From NCBI GenBank assembly GCA_934563745.1, contig CAKTHE010000001.1, positions 62,001-126,000 of the forward strand: a stretch of 64,000 nucleotides of DNA. The letters run 5' to 3'. Shown here piece after piece: positions 26,492 through 35,927 of the stretch (the stretch's first letter is position 1; each line of letters begins with the position of its first letter). This DNA is from an uncultured Dysosmobacter sp. (GTDB taxonomy: Bacteria > Bacillota > Clostridia > Oscillospirales > Oscillospiraceae). A program made the position numbers and the translations under genes. The notes below the pieces were generated by a model that saw only the letters and a program-made list of their open reading frames with translations, made no database searches and was not told the DNA's origin.

Positions 26492-26974
26492 TTACTTATG
26501 ATAGCGGGTTCCCGCCTGGATCTGATAAGCCCGGTAGACCTGCTCAAGAAGCATGACCCGGGCCAGATGGTGGGGAAACGTCATCGGGGACATGGACAGC
26601 CGCTCCAGCGCGGCATGCTTGATGCTGGGGTGCAGGCCGAAGGAGCCGCCGATCACAAATACCAGCTGCCGGGCTCCCTGGTTGGCCAGATCCGCCATGC
26701 GCCGGGCCAGCTGCTCGCTGGAGCAGAGCTGCCCCTCCACGCACAGGGCGATCAGGGCGGCCCCGGCGGGAAGCTTGCCGCGGATGGCCTCCGCCTCCTT
26801 GGACAAGGCTGCCTCGATCTGGGCCGGGGAAGGATTCTCCGGCAGGCGGACCTCCGGCAGCTCGGTGATGGTCAGGTCACACCAGCGGCTCAGGCGTTTG
26901 GCATATTCGGCGGCGGCATCGGTGTAAAAGCGTTCCTTGAGCTTGCCGACGCATAAAAGCGTTACCTTTTGCAT
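26492..26974 (-). CDS. rlmH: 23S rRNA (pseudouridine1915-N3)-methyltransferase
   Basis: A 160-residue SPOUT methyltransferase of typical RlmH length. VTLLCVGKLKE at the N-terminus, FVIGGSFGLHPSIK as the knotted SAM site, and SMSPMTFPHHLARVMLLEQV and YRAYQIQAGTRYHK at the C-terminus are near-invariant in the family. It methylates pseudouridine 1915 in helix 69. It overlaps the walJ stop by 13 bases, the same neighbourhood as in Bacillus. Confidence 0.97.
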   Translation of the reverse strand: MQKVTLLCVGKLKERFYTDAAAEYAKRLSRWCDLTITELPEVRLPENPSPAQIEAALSKEAEAIRGKLPAGAALIALCVEGQLCSSEQLARRMADLANQGARQLVFVIGGSFGLHPSIKHAALERLSMSPMTFPHHLARVMLLEQVYRAYQIQAGTRYHK

Positions 26975-27756
26975 AGGACCTCCTCTTCATAGAGGGAATA
27001 CCGGCAGCTGAGAGTATCCCGGGGAGCTACGCTCAGGCGGAGCTGCAGGCCCGCTTCCTCCAGAACCCGCTCCACCGTTTCCAAAGCGATCCAGGGCGTA
27101 TTGTTTTCCTGGCTCAGGTGAGCCAGAACGATCTCCTCCGCCCCGGCCCGGGCGGCTTCCACCGCAAAGGCTCCGGCCGCCTCGTTGGAGAGGTGGCCCT
27201 GGGGGCCGAGGATCCTCTGCTGAAGGGCGTACGGGTATGGACCGCTGCGCAGCATCTGCGGATCATGGTTTGCTTCCAGGACCAGAAGCCGGCAGCCAAG
27301 CAGAGTCTGCCGGGCCTCCTCCGTCACATAGCCGGTGTCCGTCAAAATGCCGATCTCGTCAAAGCGGAAGCCGCAGCTGCCCGGCGCGTCGTGAGAGGTG
27401 GGGAAGGCGGCTGCCGTCCAGGCTCCGATGGAAATGCGCTGCCCGGGTTCCAGCACGTTCAGATGGGCGGACACCGAACCGATGCGGGCGGCCAGCGCCT
27501 GCCCGGCCGCCCGGCTGGTGTAAAACGGAGCGGGACAGCGCTTGAGCAGCGTCTGGACGCCGGCGATATGGTCGGTGTGGGTGTGGGTGATGAACACGGC
27601 GCTGAGATCTCCAGGCTCCAGCCCCAGGGTGCGGAGCGATGCGGTGATGCGCCGGCAGGAGATCCCGGCATCTACCAGAATATGCGATCCCTCCCGGGAC
27701 AGCACCAGCGCGTTGCCGGAAGAACCGCTGGCCAGAATATGTAAAGATGGATCCAA
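26962..27756 (-). CDS. walJ: MBL-fold metallohydrolase WalJ (YycJ)
   Basis: A 264-residue metallo-beta-lactamase-fold protein. ILASGSSGNALVL at the N-terminus is typical of YycJ. HTHTDHIAG is the metal motif, followed by SHDAPGSCGF, LTDTGYV and EANHD. In Bacillus and Staphylococcus walJ belongs to the walRK operon and has been linked to DNA replication or repair and cell-wall coordination. It starts at TTG. Confidence 0.9.
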   Translation of the reverse strand: MDPSLHILASGSSGNALVLSREGSHILVDAGISCRRITASLRTLGLEPGDLSAVFITHTHTDHIAGVQTLLKRCPAPFYTSRAAGQALAARIGSVSAHLNVLEPGQRISIGAWTAAAFPTSHDAPGSCGFRFDEIGILTDTGYVTEEARQTLLGCRLLVLEANHDPQMLRSGPYPYALQQRILGPQGHLSNEAAGAFAVEAARAGAEEIVLAHLSQENNTPWIALETVERVLEEAGLQLRLSVAPRDTLSCRYSLYEEEVLCKR

Positions 27757-27783
27757 GGAAAAAACCTCACAAGCAATAGAAAA

Positions 27784-27843
27784 AACTGCGTCCGGGGAGA
27801 GAACCGCCGACGAAAGTCGCAGTCCTCCATCGCGGACGCAGTT
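27784..27843 (-). terminator. Terminator-like hairpin after murA
   Basis: An 11-base perfect stem AACTGCGTCCG / CGGACGCAGTT around a 38-base loop, followed by T's on the minus strand, between murA and walJ. The long loop is unusual. Confidence 0.6.
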
Positions 27844-27877
27844 CGCCTCCAGAATGATGGAATTTCAAAAGAGTCCG

Positions 27878-29176
27878 TCAGCCGATATGTGCTTCCAGCT
27901 CTTCATTTTCACCGGGTTCGTCCACTGCGCGGATGTCCGCACCCAGAGCGCGGAACTTGTGGACGATGTCTTCATATCCGCGCTCGATATAATGCACGCA
28001 GCGGATCTCCGATTCGCCCCGGGCCGCCAGCGCGGCAATGACCAGCGCGGCACCGGCCCGCAGATCGCAGGCCTGAATGGGGGCACCGGTCAGGTGGTCG
28101 ACGCCCTCAATGATGGCGGTTTTGTTGTCCACCTGGATGTTGGCACCCAGACGCTTCAGCTCGTCCACATAACGGTAGCGGTTGTTCCACACGCTCTCCG
28201 TCACCAGAGAGGTGCCCTGTGCCAGGGAGAGCACCGCCGTGATCTGCGGCTGCATATCGGTGGGGAAGCCGGGGTACGGCATGGTTTTGACGTTTGTTTT
28301 CTGCAGCGGGCCGCTGCGCCGGACCAGGAGCGTATCCTCGTTTTCTTCCACTTCCACGCCCATCTCAAGCAGTTTGGCGGTGATGCAGTCCATGTGCTTG
28401 GGAATAATATTTTTGACCAGGATCTGCCCGCCGGTGGCGGCCACGGCGGCCATATACGTCCCCGCTTCGATCTGATCGGGGATGATGGCGTAGCTTCCGC
28501 CTCTGAGCTCGTCCACGCCCTGGATCTTGATGGTATCCGTTCCGGCGCCGCGGATGCTGGCGCCCATGGAGTTCAGGAAGTTGGCCAGGTCCACGATATG
28601 CGGCTCTTTTGCGGCGTTTTCGATCACCGTGTTGCCATCCGCCAGGGCGGCGGCCAGCATGATGTTCATCGTGGCGCCCACGGACACCACATCCAGATAA
28701 ATATTGGCGCCGTGCAGGCGGCCGTTTTCAGCCACCGCGTGGATAAATCCGTTTTCCACGGCGACCTTGGCGCCCATGGCGGTGAAGCCCTTGATATGCT
28801 GATCAATGGGACGGACGCCGAAGTTGCACCCGCCGGGCATGGATACGTCGGCATGGCCGAAGCGCCCCAGCAGCGCGCCGGCCAGATAGTAGGAGGCCCG
28901 GATCCGCTGCGCCAGCTCGTGGGACGTGCGGGTCGAGCGGATATGCGTGGCGCTGATTTCCACCGTGTGGGGATTGATGGACCGGATCTCCGCGCCCAGC
29001 TCCTCCAGGATCTTCAGGCACAGATTTACGTCCGAAATTTTGGGAATATTCTCAATCCGGCAGGTGCCGTTTACCAAAAGGGAAGCGGGGATGATCGCAA
29101 CGGCGGCGTTTTTCGCGCCGCTGATGTCCACTTCACCAAAGAGCGGCTTACCGCCTTGAATTACATATTTTGTCAA
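27878..29176 (-). CDS. murA: UDP-N-acetylglucosamine 1-carboxyvinyltransferase
   Basis: A 432-residue EPSP-synthase-fold enzyme. SGAKNAAVAIIPASLL contains the conserved Lys-Asn pair, PGGCNFGVRPIDQHIKGF contains the loop Cys that fosfomycin alkylates, and YPGFPTDMQPQ and ERGYEDIVHKF are family segments. It transfers enolpyruvate to UDP-GlcNAc, the first peptidoglycan step. It starts at TTG after GAGGGGAAAG. Its position between walI and walJ is unlike the Bacillus order. Confidence 0.95.
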   Translation of the reverse strand: MTKYVIQGGKPLFGEVDISGAKNAAVAIIPASLLVNGTCRIENIPKISDVNLCLKILEELGAEIRSINPHTVEISATHIRSTRTSHELAQRIRASYYLAGALLGRFGHADVSMPGGCNFGVRPIDQHIKGFTAMGAKVAVENGFIHAVAENGRLHGANIYLDVVSVGATMNIMLAAALADGNTVIENAAKEPHIVDLANFLNSMGASIRGAGTDTIKIQGVDELRGGSYAIIPDQIEAGTYMAAVAATGGQILVKNIIPKHMDCITAKLLEMGVEVEENEDTLLVRRSGPLQKTNVKTMPYPGFPTDMQPQITAVLSLAQGTSLVTESVWNNRYRYVDELKRLGANIQVDNKTAIIEGVDHLTGAPIQACDLRAGAALVIAALAARGESEIRCVHYIERGYEDIVHKFRALGADIRAVDEPGENEELEAHIG

Positions 29177-29303
29177 ATTCTTTCCCCTCTCTCAAAAGGT
29201 CGGTTTTAGGGAAGATACCGTGCGGCCGGCGAGGGCCTTTATCGAAAGTTTCCCCTTGCGAGGAACAGTTCATACGAATCCAATCTATAATAATTGTGTG
29301 CAT

Positions 29304-29333
29304 AGTATAGCACAGCGAAGCATAACATGTAAA
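29304..29333 (-). promoter_or_regulatory. Promoter of murA
   Basis: TTTACA (29333-29328) and TATACT (29309-29304) on the minus strand, 18 bases apart, in the 210-base gap between walI and murA. Confidence 0.7.
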
Positions 29334-29386
29334 CCCGCAATCCAAATAAAATTCAGGGGGGAAATCGGAACACGCGGCCGGAACGC

Positions 29387-30181
29387 TCAATCGTGCGAAA
29401 CGGCGCCGGTAGAACAGTTTACATAATACGGAACTGTGTCCGTTGTGATCCGCCACGCGGGCGTCAGGGTGATGGAGGAGGAAGAACTTTCCAGCCAATA
29501 GCAAAGGTCGACGTTTGTGACCGCGGAGACCACGGCGCCGCTTTGGCGCCGCTCATCCAGAAAAAGGGACAGGGCCGTGACGGCATCCAGCGAGACCGGC
29601 GCGGTGGTGCCGGTGCCGGAGGGAAGAACCGTACCGGAGACCGAGATCAGCGCGCCCTGGCGCAGCAAAAAGGAGAATGGTGCGTTGGCCACCGGAAGCC
29701 CTTCATAATAGGGAACGGCCTGGGCGGAGCCGGAGATTTTTTCATCCAGGGAGAAGGTAAGATCCTGCAGGTCGTGGGCCCGGCAGAACCGGCGGCAGAA
29801 CGGCTCGCCGTCTTCCGCCAGCGTACCGGCCGCGCTGAAGCGGCCGCCGGCGTAGAAAACCGCCTGCCCAAGGGTGCTTTGATAGCGGCTGACTCCGCCG
29901 CCGTCGTCGGCCGGAGTGGGAGATCCGCCCAGCAGCGCGGAGGCCAGAGCACTTTCGGTGGCCGAATCGCGGGTCAAAACCTGCGCAGCCGGCGGCTGCG
30001 CAGCGGGGAGCTGCGCCGTCAAACGGACATTGTTGGAGCGGAACCGCTCCTGAAGCTCCTGTTCCAGGCGGGCTTGGGTTTTGGATTCATTGGAGGCCTG
30101 CATCAAAAGCGTGGCGGCCAGAAAGCCGTTGACCAGCAGCAGAATCAAAAGGATGATATTTTTCAGCCGGAAGGTTTCCAA
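29387..30181 (-). CDS. WalI (YycI)-like regulator of the WalRK system
   Basis: A 264-residue protein with a single N-terminal membrane anchor (residues about 8-27, IILLILLLVNGFLAATLLM) and an extracellular beta-rich region. The C-terminus (YWLESSSSSITLTPAWRITT) resembles the YycI/two-component regulatory fold. WalI and WalH bind WalK in the membrane and restrain it. The identity is supported more by position after walK and a walH-like gene than by sequence strength. It starts at TTG after GAAAGGAGCG. Confidence 0.75.
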   Translation of the reverse strand: METFRLKNIILLILLLVNGFLAATLLMQASNESKTQARLEQELQERFRSNNVRLTAQLPAAQPPAAQVLTRDSATESALASALLGGSPTPADDGGGVSRYQSTLGQAVFYAGGRFSAAGTLAEDGEPFCRRFCRAHDLQDLTFSLDEKISGSAQAVPYYEGLPVANAPFSFLLRQGALISVSGTVLPSGTGTTAPVSLDAVTALSLFLDERRQSGAVVSAVTNVDLCYWLESSSSSITLTPAWRITTDTVPYYVNCSTGAVSHD

Positions 30182-30212
30182 TTGGCGTCACGCTCCTTTC
30201 TAAACAATGGGG

Positions 30213-31475
30213 CTACTGAGCCAGCCAGACTGCGCTGACTCGGCCGCTTCGGTCGTCCGCATAGCATACGAGCAGCTGTCCGCCGCCCTGCGCCGCCGCA
30301 ATGGCGGCTGCCTGGGTGCGGGGAAGAAGCAGCGCGCTTTCCTCACGGGAGGTGTACTGACGCAGACGAAGGGTAAAGGCATTGATCGAATTGCCGATCA
30401 GCTCCACCGAGGCGGCGCTTTGCCCATCCGAGAAGCGGACCGGGCAGTTGTTGATCAGGTAATTGAACTCCAGCGACGTTGCGCTTCCGTTTTGGCGCAG
30501 GGCCGTCAGGCACAGGGAAGCCTCGCTTCCCTCCGGCAGAAGGGAGGACAGCAGGCGGTACACGCCCTGGGCGGCCTCCTGTGCGGTGGGATGATCCGGC
30601 TGCCTGCAGGGGATCTGCAGGGTGGATTCGGTACCGCCGGAGTAGACCACGGTGCAGTCCGGGGAGAGACGCAGAATGCGGTTTCCGGCGACAATGACGA
30701 CGGTGCCGCTGCTTTCGGTGTAACGGAACTCGGTGCGGGGGTTGAAGTCCAGAGCGGTCAGCAGGGCGTCCTCATCGCTCAGCGTGCTCTCCGCATGCAA
30801 TACCGGCGGCGCGCTCTCATCGGAAGAAAACAGGGTCAGGGGATCCAGGGCGGAAAAGTCCTCGCCCAGGTCCAGAGCAAAAAAGGAGCCGCCCAGAGTA
30901 TAGCTTTCAATTAGTGTGTCCAGAGCGGCGGTGCTGACGCCGGTGGCCCGGCGCAGACAGCTTCCGGATTCCTGCCAGAGGTACAGCCAGACCTGCCCGT
31001 CCTCTCCGCGGGAAAGGAGAAGACGGCGCACAGGGAGCGGCGTATCCTCCGCCTCCGTGTTCAGAAGGCCTGCCAGGGCGGAAAGAGGCAGACTGCCTTC
31101 CAGCTCGTAATAGATGGAGCTGGGATTGAGCGCGGCATAGAAAAGCTCCGGCAAGCAGGCGGAAAAGCTGCCGCTTGGGCGCAGGGCTTCCCCCAGCAGT
31201 GAGCCGGGGGCGGCGAAGTCCTCATCCGAAGTCCGCAGGACGGAACTGGCATAGCGGCCGTAGGCGCCGGTAACGGCCAGCCGCACCGGAGCGGCCACAC
31301 GGGAGGAATCGGAGACGCCGGCGGCGCCGGGAGCGGGGGAGAAACCGTCCGTCCCGTTTCGGCTGCTGGAGGTGGACAGCTGCGTGCGGAAAAAGAGAAA
31401 CACGGCGGAAACGGACAGCAGCACGATCAAAATATTTTGGATCCGGTTCAGAAGAACCTTGCGGGAAGATTCCAT
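30213..31475 (-). CDS. WalH (YycH)-like regulator of the WalRK system
   Basis: A 420-residue protein with one N-terminal membrane segment (ILIVLLSVSAVFLFF, near residue 15) and a large extracellular domain. It follows walK by 41 bases and precedes the WalI-like gene, the canonical order. Similarity to Bacillus YycH is weak by eye, so the call depends on topology, size and context. Confidence 0.72.
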   Translation of the reverse strand: MESSRKVLLNRIQNILIVLLSVSAVFLFFRTQLSTSSSRNGTDGFSPAPGAAGVSDSSRVAAPVRLAVTGAYGRYASSVLRTSDEDFAAPGSLLGEALRPSGSFSACLPELFYAALNPSSIYYELEGSLPLSALAGLLNTEAEDTPLPVRRLLLSRGEDGQVWLYLWQESGSCLRRATGVSTAALDTLIESYTLGGSFFALDLGEDFSALDPLTLFSSDESAPPVLHAESTLSDEDALLTALDFNPRTEFRYTESSGTVVIVAGNRILRLSPDCTVVYSGGTESTLQIPCRQPDHPTAQEAAQGVYRLLSSLLPEGSEASLCLTALRQNGSATSLEFNYLINNCPVRFSDGQSAASVELIGNSINAFTLRLRQYTSREESALLLPRTQAAAIAAAQGGGQLLVCYADDRSGRVSAVWLAQ

Positions 31476-31516
31476 GCGCTTCTCCTTTCACGGAAGTTCG
31501 GCCGGAACGCCGCCCT

Positions 31517-33307
31517 TTACACGGCGGGGCCGGGCTGGACGATGGGCAGGGAGATCCGCACGGTGGAGCCGGGCCCCTCATGGGGAACCAGGGCGATGGA
31601 GCCGTGGTGCTGCTCCATGATCTCCTTGGCGATGGACAGGCCCAGACCGGTGCCGCCGGATTCCCGGGAGCGGGCCTTGTCCACCCGGTAGAACCGGTCA
31701 AACACGCGGGGACGGTCCTTCTCCGGGATTCCGATGCCGTCATCGGAGACCTCCATCCAGACATCCGTATCGGTGCTGCCGGCGGTGATGCGGATGTGGC
31801 CGCCATCCGGCGTATACTTGATGGCGTTGCTGATGACGTTCAACATCACCTGCTCCAGGCGGGAGCGGTCCCCCATGACCAGGGGAAGCGGCGCGGGAAT
31901 ATAAAGCAGCTCGTGCCGGTGCCGGCGGGCCTCCAGCGCATTGGCCTGGTAGACGCTTTCGATGGCCTCGCCGAAGTAAAAGCGGGTGAAATTCATGCCG
32001 GCGTTGCCCGAATCCAGTCGGGACAGCGTCAGAAGATCCTGCACGATGTGCGTCATGCGGTCCGTTTCGTTGATGATGATGCCCAGAAAGCGGTCCTCCG
32101 TTTCCCGGGGGATGTCTCCTCCGGACTCACGCAGGGTTTCGGCATAGCTGCGGACGTTGGTCAGCGGAGTCCGCAGCTCGTGGGAAACATTCGCCACGAA
32201 TTCCTTGCGCCGCTCTTCGTTGCGGTGCTGCTCGGTCACATCGTGTAGCACGATGAGTACGCCGCCGATGCCGGCAGCGGTCTGATTGGAGAAGGGGGCC
32301 AGATACAGCTCCAGCGTACGCTCCCCGACCTTCAGCTCGCCCTCTGCGTAATTGGGCCGCTGCAGGGCCAGCATCTGCTCGAACGAGCGCACAGAGCCGA
32401 ACAGCTCGTCGTAGGAGCAGGTCTCGTCCACCGGGCGCTGCAGCATTTGGGTGGCGGCAGGGTTGCAGTGGATCAGCTTCCCGGCCGAATCAAAGGCCAC
32501 CACACCGTCGGACATGTGCAGGAAAAGGGTGTCCAGCTTGTTGCGTTCGTTTTCGATGGCGGCCAGGGAGTGCTGCAGCACATCGGACATTTCGTTGAAG
32601 GTGCCGGTCAGGATGCCGATTTCATCGGAGGACTCTACCGGAAGCTTGTCGCTGAAGTCCCCGGCGGCGACCCGTTCCGCGCCGGCGGTCAGCTTTTCGA
32701 TGGGGCCGACCATCGCCTTGGACAGCAGGAACGAAAGCAGCAGGGAGATCAGCAGGCCGATCATCATGGCCTGCATCAGGATGGTGATCAGTTTGGACGT
32801 CAGGTCCGAGACAGAGGCTTTGGAATCCCGGATATAAATAATGTAGCGGACCGTGCCGGGGTCGGATTGGGCTGCGATGGGGATGGCGACATCCATATAG
32901 TCGGCGGCAAAGTCGCTGCTGTCTCCGACCCGGCCGTTTTCCGCGGCCAGCAGGTTGGCGGACACACTCAGCAGGGCGCCGCCTTCGTCATCCGACCCGG
33001 CCAGGTACGTCCCGTTTCCATCCAGAATGTAATAGTGCCGGGTGCGGGAATCAATTCCCAGAAGGCCGGCCCGGGCCTCCAGCATATCCTGGATCTGGCT
33101 GACGGCGTCGGACTGCTGCGCTTCCGCACGCAGGGAGTTGACAAAATCCCGGTTGTCCTGGCCGAAGGCGTCTGCCATCTGCTGGTAAAAAGAGTCGATA
33201 TAGAAGCTGGAAATGCTGATGGTCAAAAAAGCGCCGACAACGGCCATCAGGGATGTGATCAGCAGCAGAAGGATCAGCATCAGCTTCATATGCAGGCTGC
33301 GGAACAA
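31517..33307 (-). CDS. walK: Cell-wall sensor histidine kinase WalK
   Basis: A 596-residue kinase. Two membrane segments (about 9-30 and 182-202) bound an extracytoplasmic sensor domain. A HAMP linker, a PAS domain (around 260-370), a HisKA domain with VANVSHELRTPLTNVRSYAE (phospho-accepting His) and a HATPase domain with NAIKYTPDGG, DDGIGIP and SGGTGLGLSI follow. This order is that of WalK, which controls autolysin and wall-metabolism genes. It starts at TTG after GAGGAGGTGTTGAC. Confidence 0.93.
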   Translation of the reverse strand: MFRSLHMKLMLILLLLITSLMAVVGAFLTISISSFYIDSFYQQMADAFGQDNRDFVNSLRAEAQQSDAVSQIQDMLEARAGLLGIDSRTRHYYILDGNGTYLAGSDDEGGALLSVSANLLAAENGRVGDSSDFAADYMDVAIPIAAQSDPGTVRYIIYIRDSKASVSDLTSKLITILMQAMMIGLLISLLLSFLLSKAMVGPIEKLTAGAERVAAGDFSDKLPVESSDEIGILTGTFNEMSDVLQHSLAAIENERNKLDTLFLHMSDGVVAFDSAGKLIHCNPAATQMLQRPVDETCSYDELFGSVRSFEQMLALQRPNYAEGELKVGERTLELYLAPFSNQTAAGIGGVLIVLHDVTEQHRNEERRKEFVANVSHELRTPLTNVRSYAETLRESGGDIPRETEDRFLGIIINETDRMTHIVQDLLTLSRLDSGNAGMNFTRFYFGEAIESVYQANALEARRHRHELLYIPAPLPLVMGDRSRLEQVMLNVISNAIKYTPDGGHIRITAGSTDTDVWMEVSDDGIGIPEKDRPRVFDRFYRVDKARSRESGGTGLGLSIAKEIMEQHHGSIALVPHEGPGSTVRISLPIVQPGPAV

Positions 33308-33369
33308 GTCAACACCTCCTCGTCGGAAGAAAGAGTCCGGCCCGCCCGGGGGCCCCGGGTCGGACGGGC

Positions 33370-34083
33370 TTACACGCTGAAATAATATCCGGCGCCGCGC
33401 CGGGTGAGAATGTAGGTGGGGTTGGCCGGATCGGCCTCAATTTTTTCACGCAGACGGCGGACGGTCACATCCACCGTGCGGGCGTCATCCCCCACGTAAC
33501 CGTAATTCCAGACCTGCTCCATCAGGTTGATCCGGGAGTAAACCTTGTTGGGGTGGCTGGCCAGGAAGGTCAGCAGCTCATACTCCCGCTGCGTCAGGTC
33601 GATGGCTTTTCCGCCCCGAAAAACCTGATGGCTGTCCGTATTGATGGAGAGGTCACCGGCCACCGGCATGGCGGAAGCGGCCGCCGCGGAGGCGGAGACC
33701 GGCTGGGTCATGGCGGTGCGGCGGATATTGGCGCCCACCCGGGCGATTAATTCCCGGATGGAGAAGGGCTTGGTGATATAATCGTCCGCCCCGATCTCCA
33801 GCCCCAGGACCTTGTCACTCTCCTCCTCCCGGGCGGTCAGGATGATGACAGGGACGTTGTTCCCCTGGGAGCGCAGGGCTTTGCACACGTCAAAGCCGTT
33901 CATTTTAGGAAGCATGACGTCCAATAAAATCAAGTCCGGGTTTTGCGTCTGAGCGATGGAAAGGCCATCCGCACCGTCATAAGCTTCCAGCGTGGCGTAG
34001 CCTTCCCGCTGCAGATTAAAGCGCAGGATATCCACAATGTTCTTTTCGTCCTCGACGATCAGAACCGTTTTTGTTCGATTCAA
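33370..34083 (-). CDS. walR: Response regulator WalR
   Basis: A 237-residue OmpR/PhoB-type regulator. The receiver has acidic residues in VEDEKN, the phosphorylated Asp in LILLDVMLPKMNGFD, and the conserved Lys in ITKPFSIREL. The C-terminal winged helix contains LTQREYELLTFLASHPNKV and DDARTVDVTVRRLREKIE. It starts at TTG. It is upstream of walK, and its own gene is preceded by the Nudix gene, so transcription probably starts at 34.75 kb. Confidence 0.94.
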   Translation of the reverse strand: MNRTKTVLIVEDEKNIVDILRFNLQREGYATLEAYDGADGLSIAQTQNPDLILLDVMLPKMNGFDVCKALRSQGNNVPVIILTAREEESDKVLGLEIGADDYITKPFSIRELIARVGANIRRTAMTQPVSASAAAASAMPVAGDLSINTDSHQVFRGGKAIDLTQREYELLTFLASHPNKVYSRINLMEQVWNYGYVGDDARTVDVTVRRLREKIEADPANPTYILTRRGAGYYFSV

Positions 34084-34107
34084 GGAAGAGGCTCCTTTCG
34101 GCAGTTT

Positions 34108-34656
34108 TTAAAGGTTCAGCAGCAGCTTGGCTTTCAGAACGGCGGCAATGGTCTTTCCGTCCTCAATTTCGCCGGCCATGATCCGGTGGACCATTTCGTC
34201 AAAGGGCACCCGGTCCACCGTCAGGAATTCGTCTTCGTCGGGGTCCTGGCTGCCCATCTGCAGCCCGCGGGCCAGAAACAGATACAGCGACTCGCCGTAG
34301 CAGCCCGGGGCCGGGATGTAGCGGCCCAGGGGTAAAAACGTGTCCGGAACGGCGCCGGTCTCCTCCCGCAGCTCCCGCAGGGCGCCGGAGACAGGGTCTT
34401 CGCCGGGCTCCAGCTTCCCGGCCGGGATCTCCATCAGCAGCTGCTGATACACATAGCGGTACTGGGTCACGGTCAATACGTTGTTGTGCTCATCCAGGGC
34501 CAGAATGCCCACGCCATCCACGTGGTCCACTACTTCCCGCTGCGCGGTCTTCCCGTTGGGCAGGGAGACCTGGTCCACATGAACGCGCAGGAATCTGCCT
34601 TTATATTTTTCCTCCGAGGAGAGCGTTTTTTCTGTGAAATCCATGGATTCATCCAT
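34108..34656 (-). CDS. Nudix hydrolase, ADP-ribose pyrophosphatase-like
   Basis: A 182-residue protein with a complete Nudix box (GKLEPGEDPVSGALREL then REETG) at about residues 77-99. PAPGCYGESLYLFLA and DEDEFLTV are typical of the ADP-ribose pyrophosphatase subgroup (NudF-like). It would hydrolyse ADP-ribose or related dinucleotides. It is the first gene of the walRK transcription unit, 24 bases before walR. Confidence 0.9.
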   Translation of the reverse strand: MDESMDFTEKTLSSEEKYKGRFLRVHVDQVSLPNGKTAQREVVDHVDGVGILALDEHNNVLTVTQYRYVYQQLLMEIPAGKLEPGEDPVSGALRELREETGAVPDTFLPLGRYIPAPGCYGESLYLFLARGLQMGSQDPDEDEFLTVDRVPFDEMVHRIMAGEIEDGKTIAAVLKAKLLLNL

Positions 34657-34752
34657 TTAAGACACCTCATTTTTCGTGATAGGGCTGCCGCCTGCGGCCG
34701 GGATCCCCTGTTTTCCGCAAGGGCGGCGGCTGAAAGAATTGATTGATACTGC

Positions 34753-34781
34753 ATTATAACACACCGCCCGACAAAATCCAA
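34753..34781 (-). promoter_or_regulatory. Promoter of the nudix-walRK unit
   Basis: TTGGAT (34781-34776) and TATAAT (34758-34753) on the minus strand, 17 bases apart, back to back with the smpB promoter. Confidence 0.75.
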
Positions 34782-34792
34782 GGGAGTTTCCC

Positions 34793-34821
34793 TTGAAGAA
34801 GCGGGCGGGGCATGGTATACT
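34793..34821 (+). promoter_or_regulatory. Promoter of smpB
   Basis: TTGAAG at 34793-34798 and TATACT at 34816-34821, 17 bases apart. Confidence 0.78.
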
Positions 34822-34840
34822 GAATTGATTCAGTCAGGAG

Positions 34841-35311
34841 GTGAGCCATACGGAGAAGAAAGGCATCAAGCTTGCGGCTCAAAACCGGAAGGCTTACCAC
34901 GATTATTTCGTGGAGGACCGCTATGAGGCCGGCATTGAGCTGGCAGGTACGGAGGTCAAATCCATTCGGGCCGGAACGCTGAATCTGAAGGACGCCTGGT
35001 GCGGGATCAAAGACGGCGAGATCTTTGTGAACGGGATGCATATTTCCGCGTATGAAAAGGGAAATATTTTCAACAAGGATCCGGTGCGCCAGCGGCGCCT
35101 TCTGATGCACAAGCGGGAGATCCGAAAGCTTTACGCCCTGGTCAAGCAGGACGGGTACGCCCTGATTCCGCTGTCCGTCTACTTTAAGGATGCGCGGGTA
35201 AAGGTCGAAGTGGGCCTTTGCAAGGGCAAGAAGAATTACGACAAGCGGGCGGCGGCTGCCAATCGGGAAGCCGGCCGGGAAATGGATCGCGCCATGAAGT
35301 CCCGCTGGTAA
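34841..35311 (+). CDS. smpB: SsrA-binding protein SmpB
   Basis: A 156-residue Smp[54 protein letters not shown] and the basic tail [20 protein letters not shown] are diagnostic. It binds the tRNA-like end of tmRNA and delivers it to stalled ribosomes; the ssrA gene lies 700 bases downstream. The only ordinary start in frame is GTG at 34841, which overlaps a perfect AGGAGGTGA. ACG at 34850 has better spacing and gives a shorter N-terminus closer to the family's. Confidence 0.95.
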   Translation: MSHTEKKGIKLAAQNRKAYHDYFVEDRYEAGIELAGTEVKSIRAGTLNLKDAWCGIKDGEIFVNGMHISAYEKGNIFNKDPVRQRRLLMHKREIRKLYALVKQDGYALIPLSVYFKDARVKVEVGLCKGKKNYDKRAAAANREAGREMDRAMKSRW

Positions 35312-35338
35312 AAAGAAAGATGAAAGGAACCGATTTTT

Positions 35339-35869
35339 ATGTCTGAAGTGAACAATCCCATTGCCACGATCGAATTGGCCAACGGCGCCGTCATGAAGGC
35401 GGAGCTCTATCCCGAGAAGGCGCCCAATACGGTGAACAACTTTATTGCCCTGTCCAATGCCGGCTTTTATGACGGACTGATCTTTCACCGGGTGATCCCC
35501 GGCTTTATGATTCAGGGCGGCGATCCCAAGGGCAACGGAACCGGCGGCCCGGGCTATTCGATCCGGGGTGAATTTTCCGCAAACGGCTTTGCGGGCAATG
35601 ATCTGCTGCACCAGACGGGTGTGCTGTCCATGGCCCGGGCCATGTCGCCCAATTCCGCCGGCAGCCAGTTTTTCATCATGGTGGCACCGGCCCCGCACCT
35701 GGACGGGCAGTATGCGGCCTTCGGTCAGGTGTATGAAAATGTGGAGGCGGCAATCGACGTCTCTGAGGTGAAGCGGGACTGGAATGACCGCCCCAAGACG
35801 GATGTGGTCATCAAGTCCATTCGCGTGGATACCTGCGGCGTTACCTATCCGGAGCCGGAGAAGGTCTGA
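35339..35869 (+). CDS. Cyclophilin-type peptidyl-prolyl cis-trans isomerase
   Basis: A 176-residue cyclophilin with active-site FHRVIPGFMIQGGDPKGNG and NSAGSQFFIMVAPAPHLDG. No signal peptide is visible, so it should be cytoplasmic, assisting protein folding at prolines. It lies 27 bases after smpB and ends at a terminator. Confidence 0.94.
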   Translation: MSEVNNPIATIELANGAVMKAELYPEKAPNTVNNFIALSNAGFYDGLIFHRVIPGFMIQGGDPKGNGTGGPGYSIRGEFSANGFAGNDLLHQTGVLSMARAMSPNSAGSQFFIMVAPAPHLDGQYAAFGQVYENVEAAIDVSEVKRDWNDRPKTDVVIKSIRVDTCGVTYPEPEKV

Positions 35870-35879
35870 ACTGTAAGCT

Positions 35880-35918
35880 CCGCTCCTGCCCGCTCTGTAC
35901 CGGAGCGGGCAGGAGCGG
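35880..35918 (+). terminator. Terminator after the cyclophilin gene
   Basis: CCGCTCCTGCCCGCTC / GAGCGGGCAGGAGCGG, a perfect 16-base stem. Confidence 0.8.
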
Positions 35919-35927
35919 AAAGAGAAC

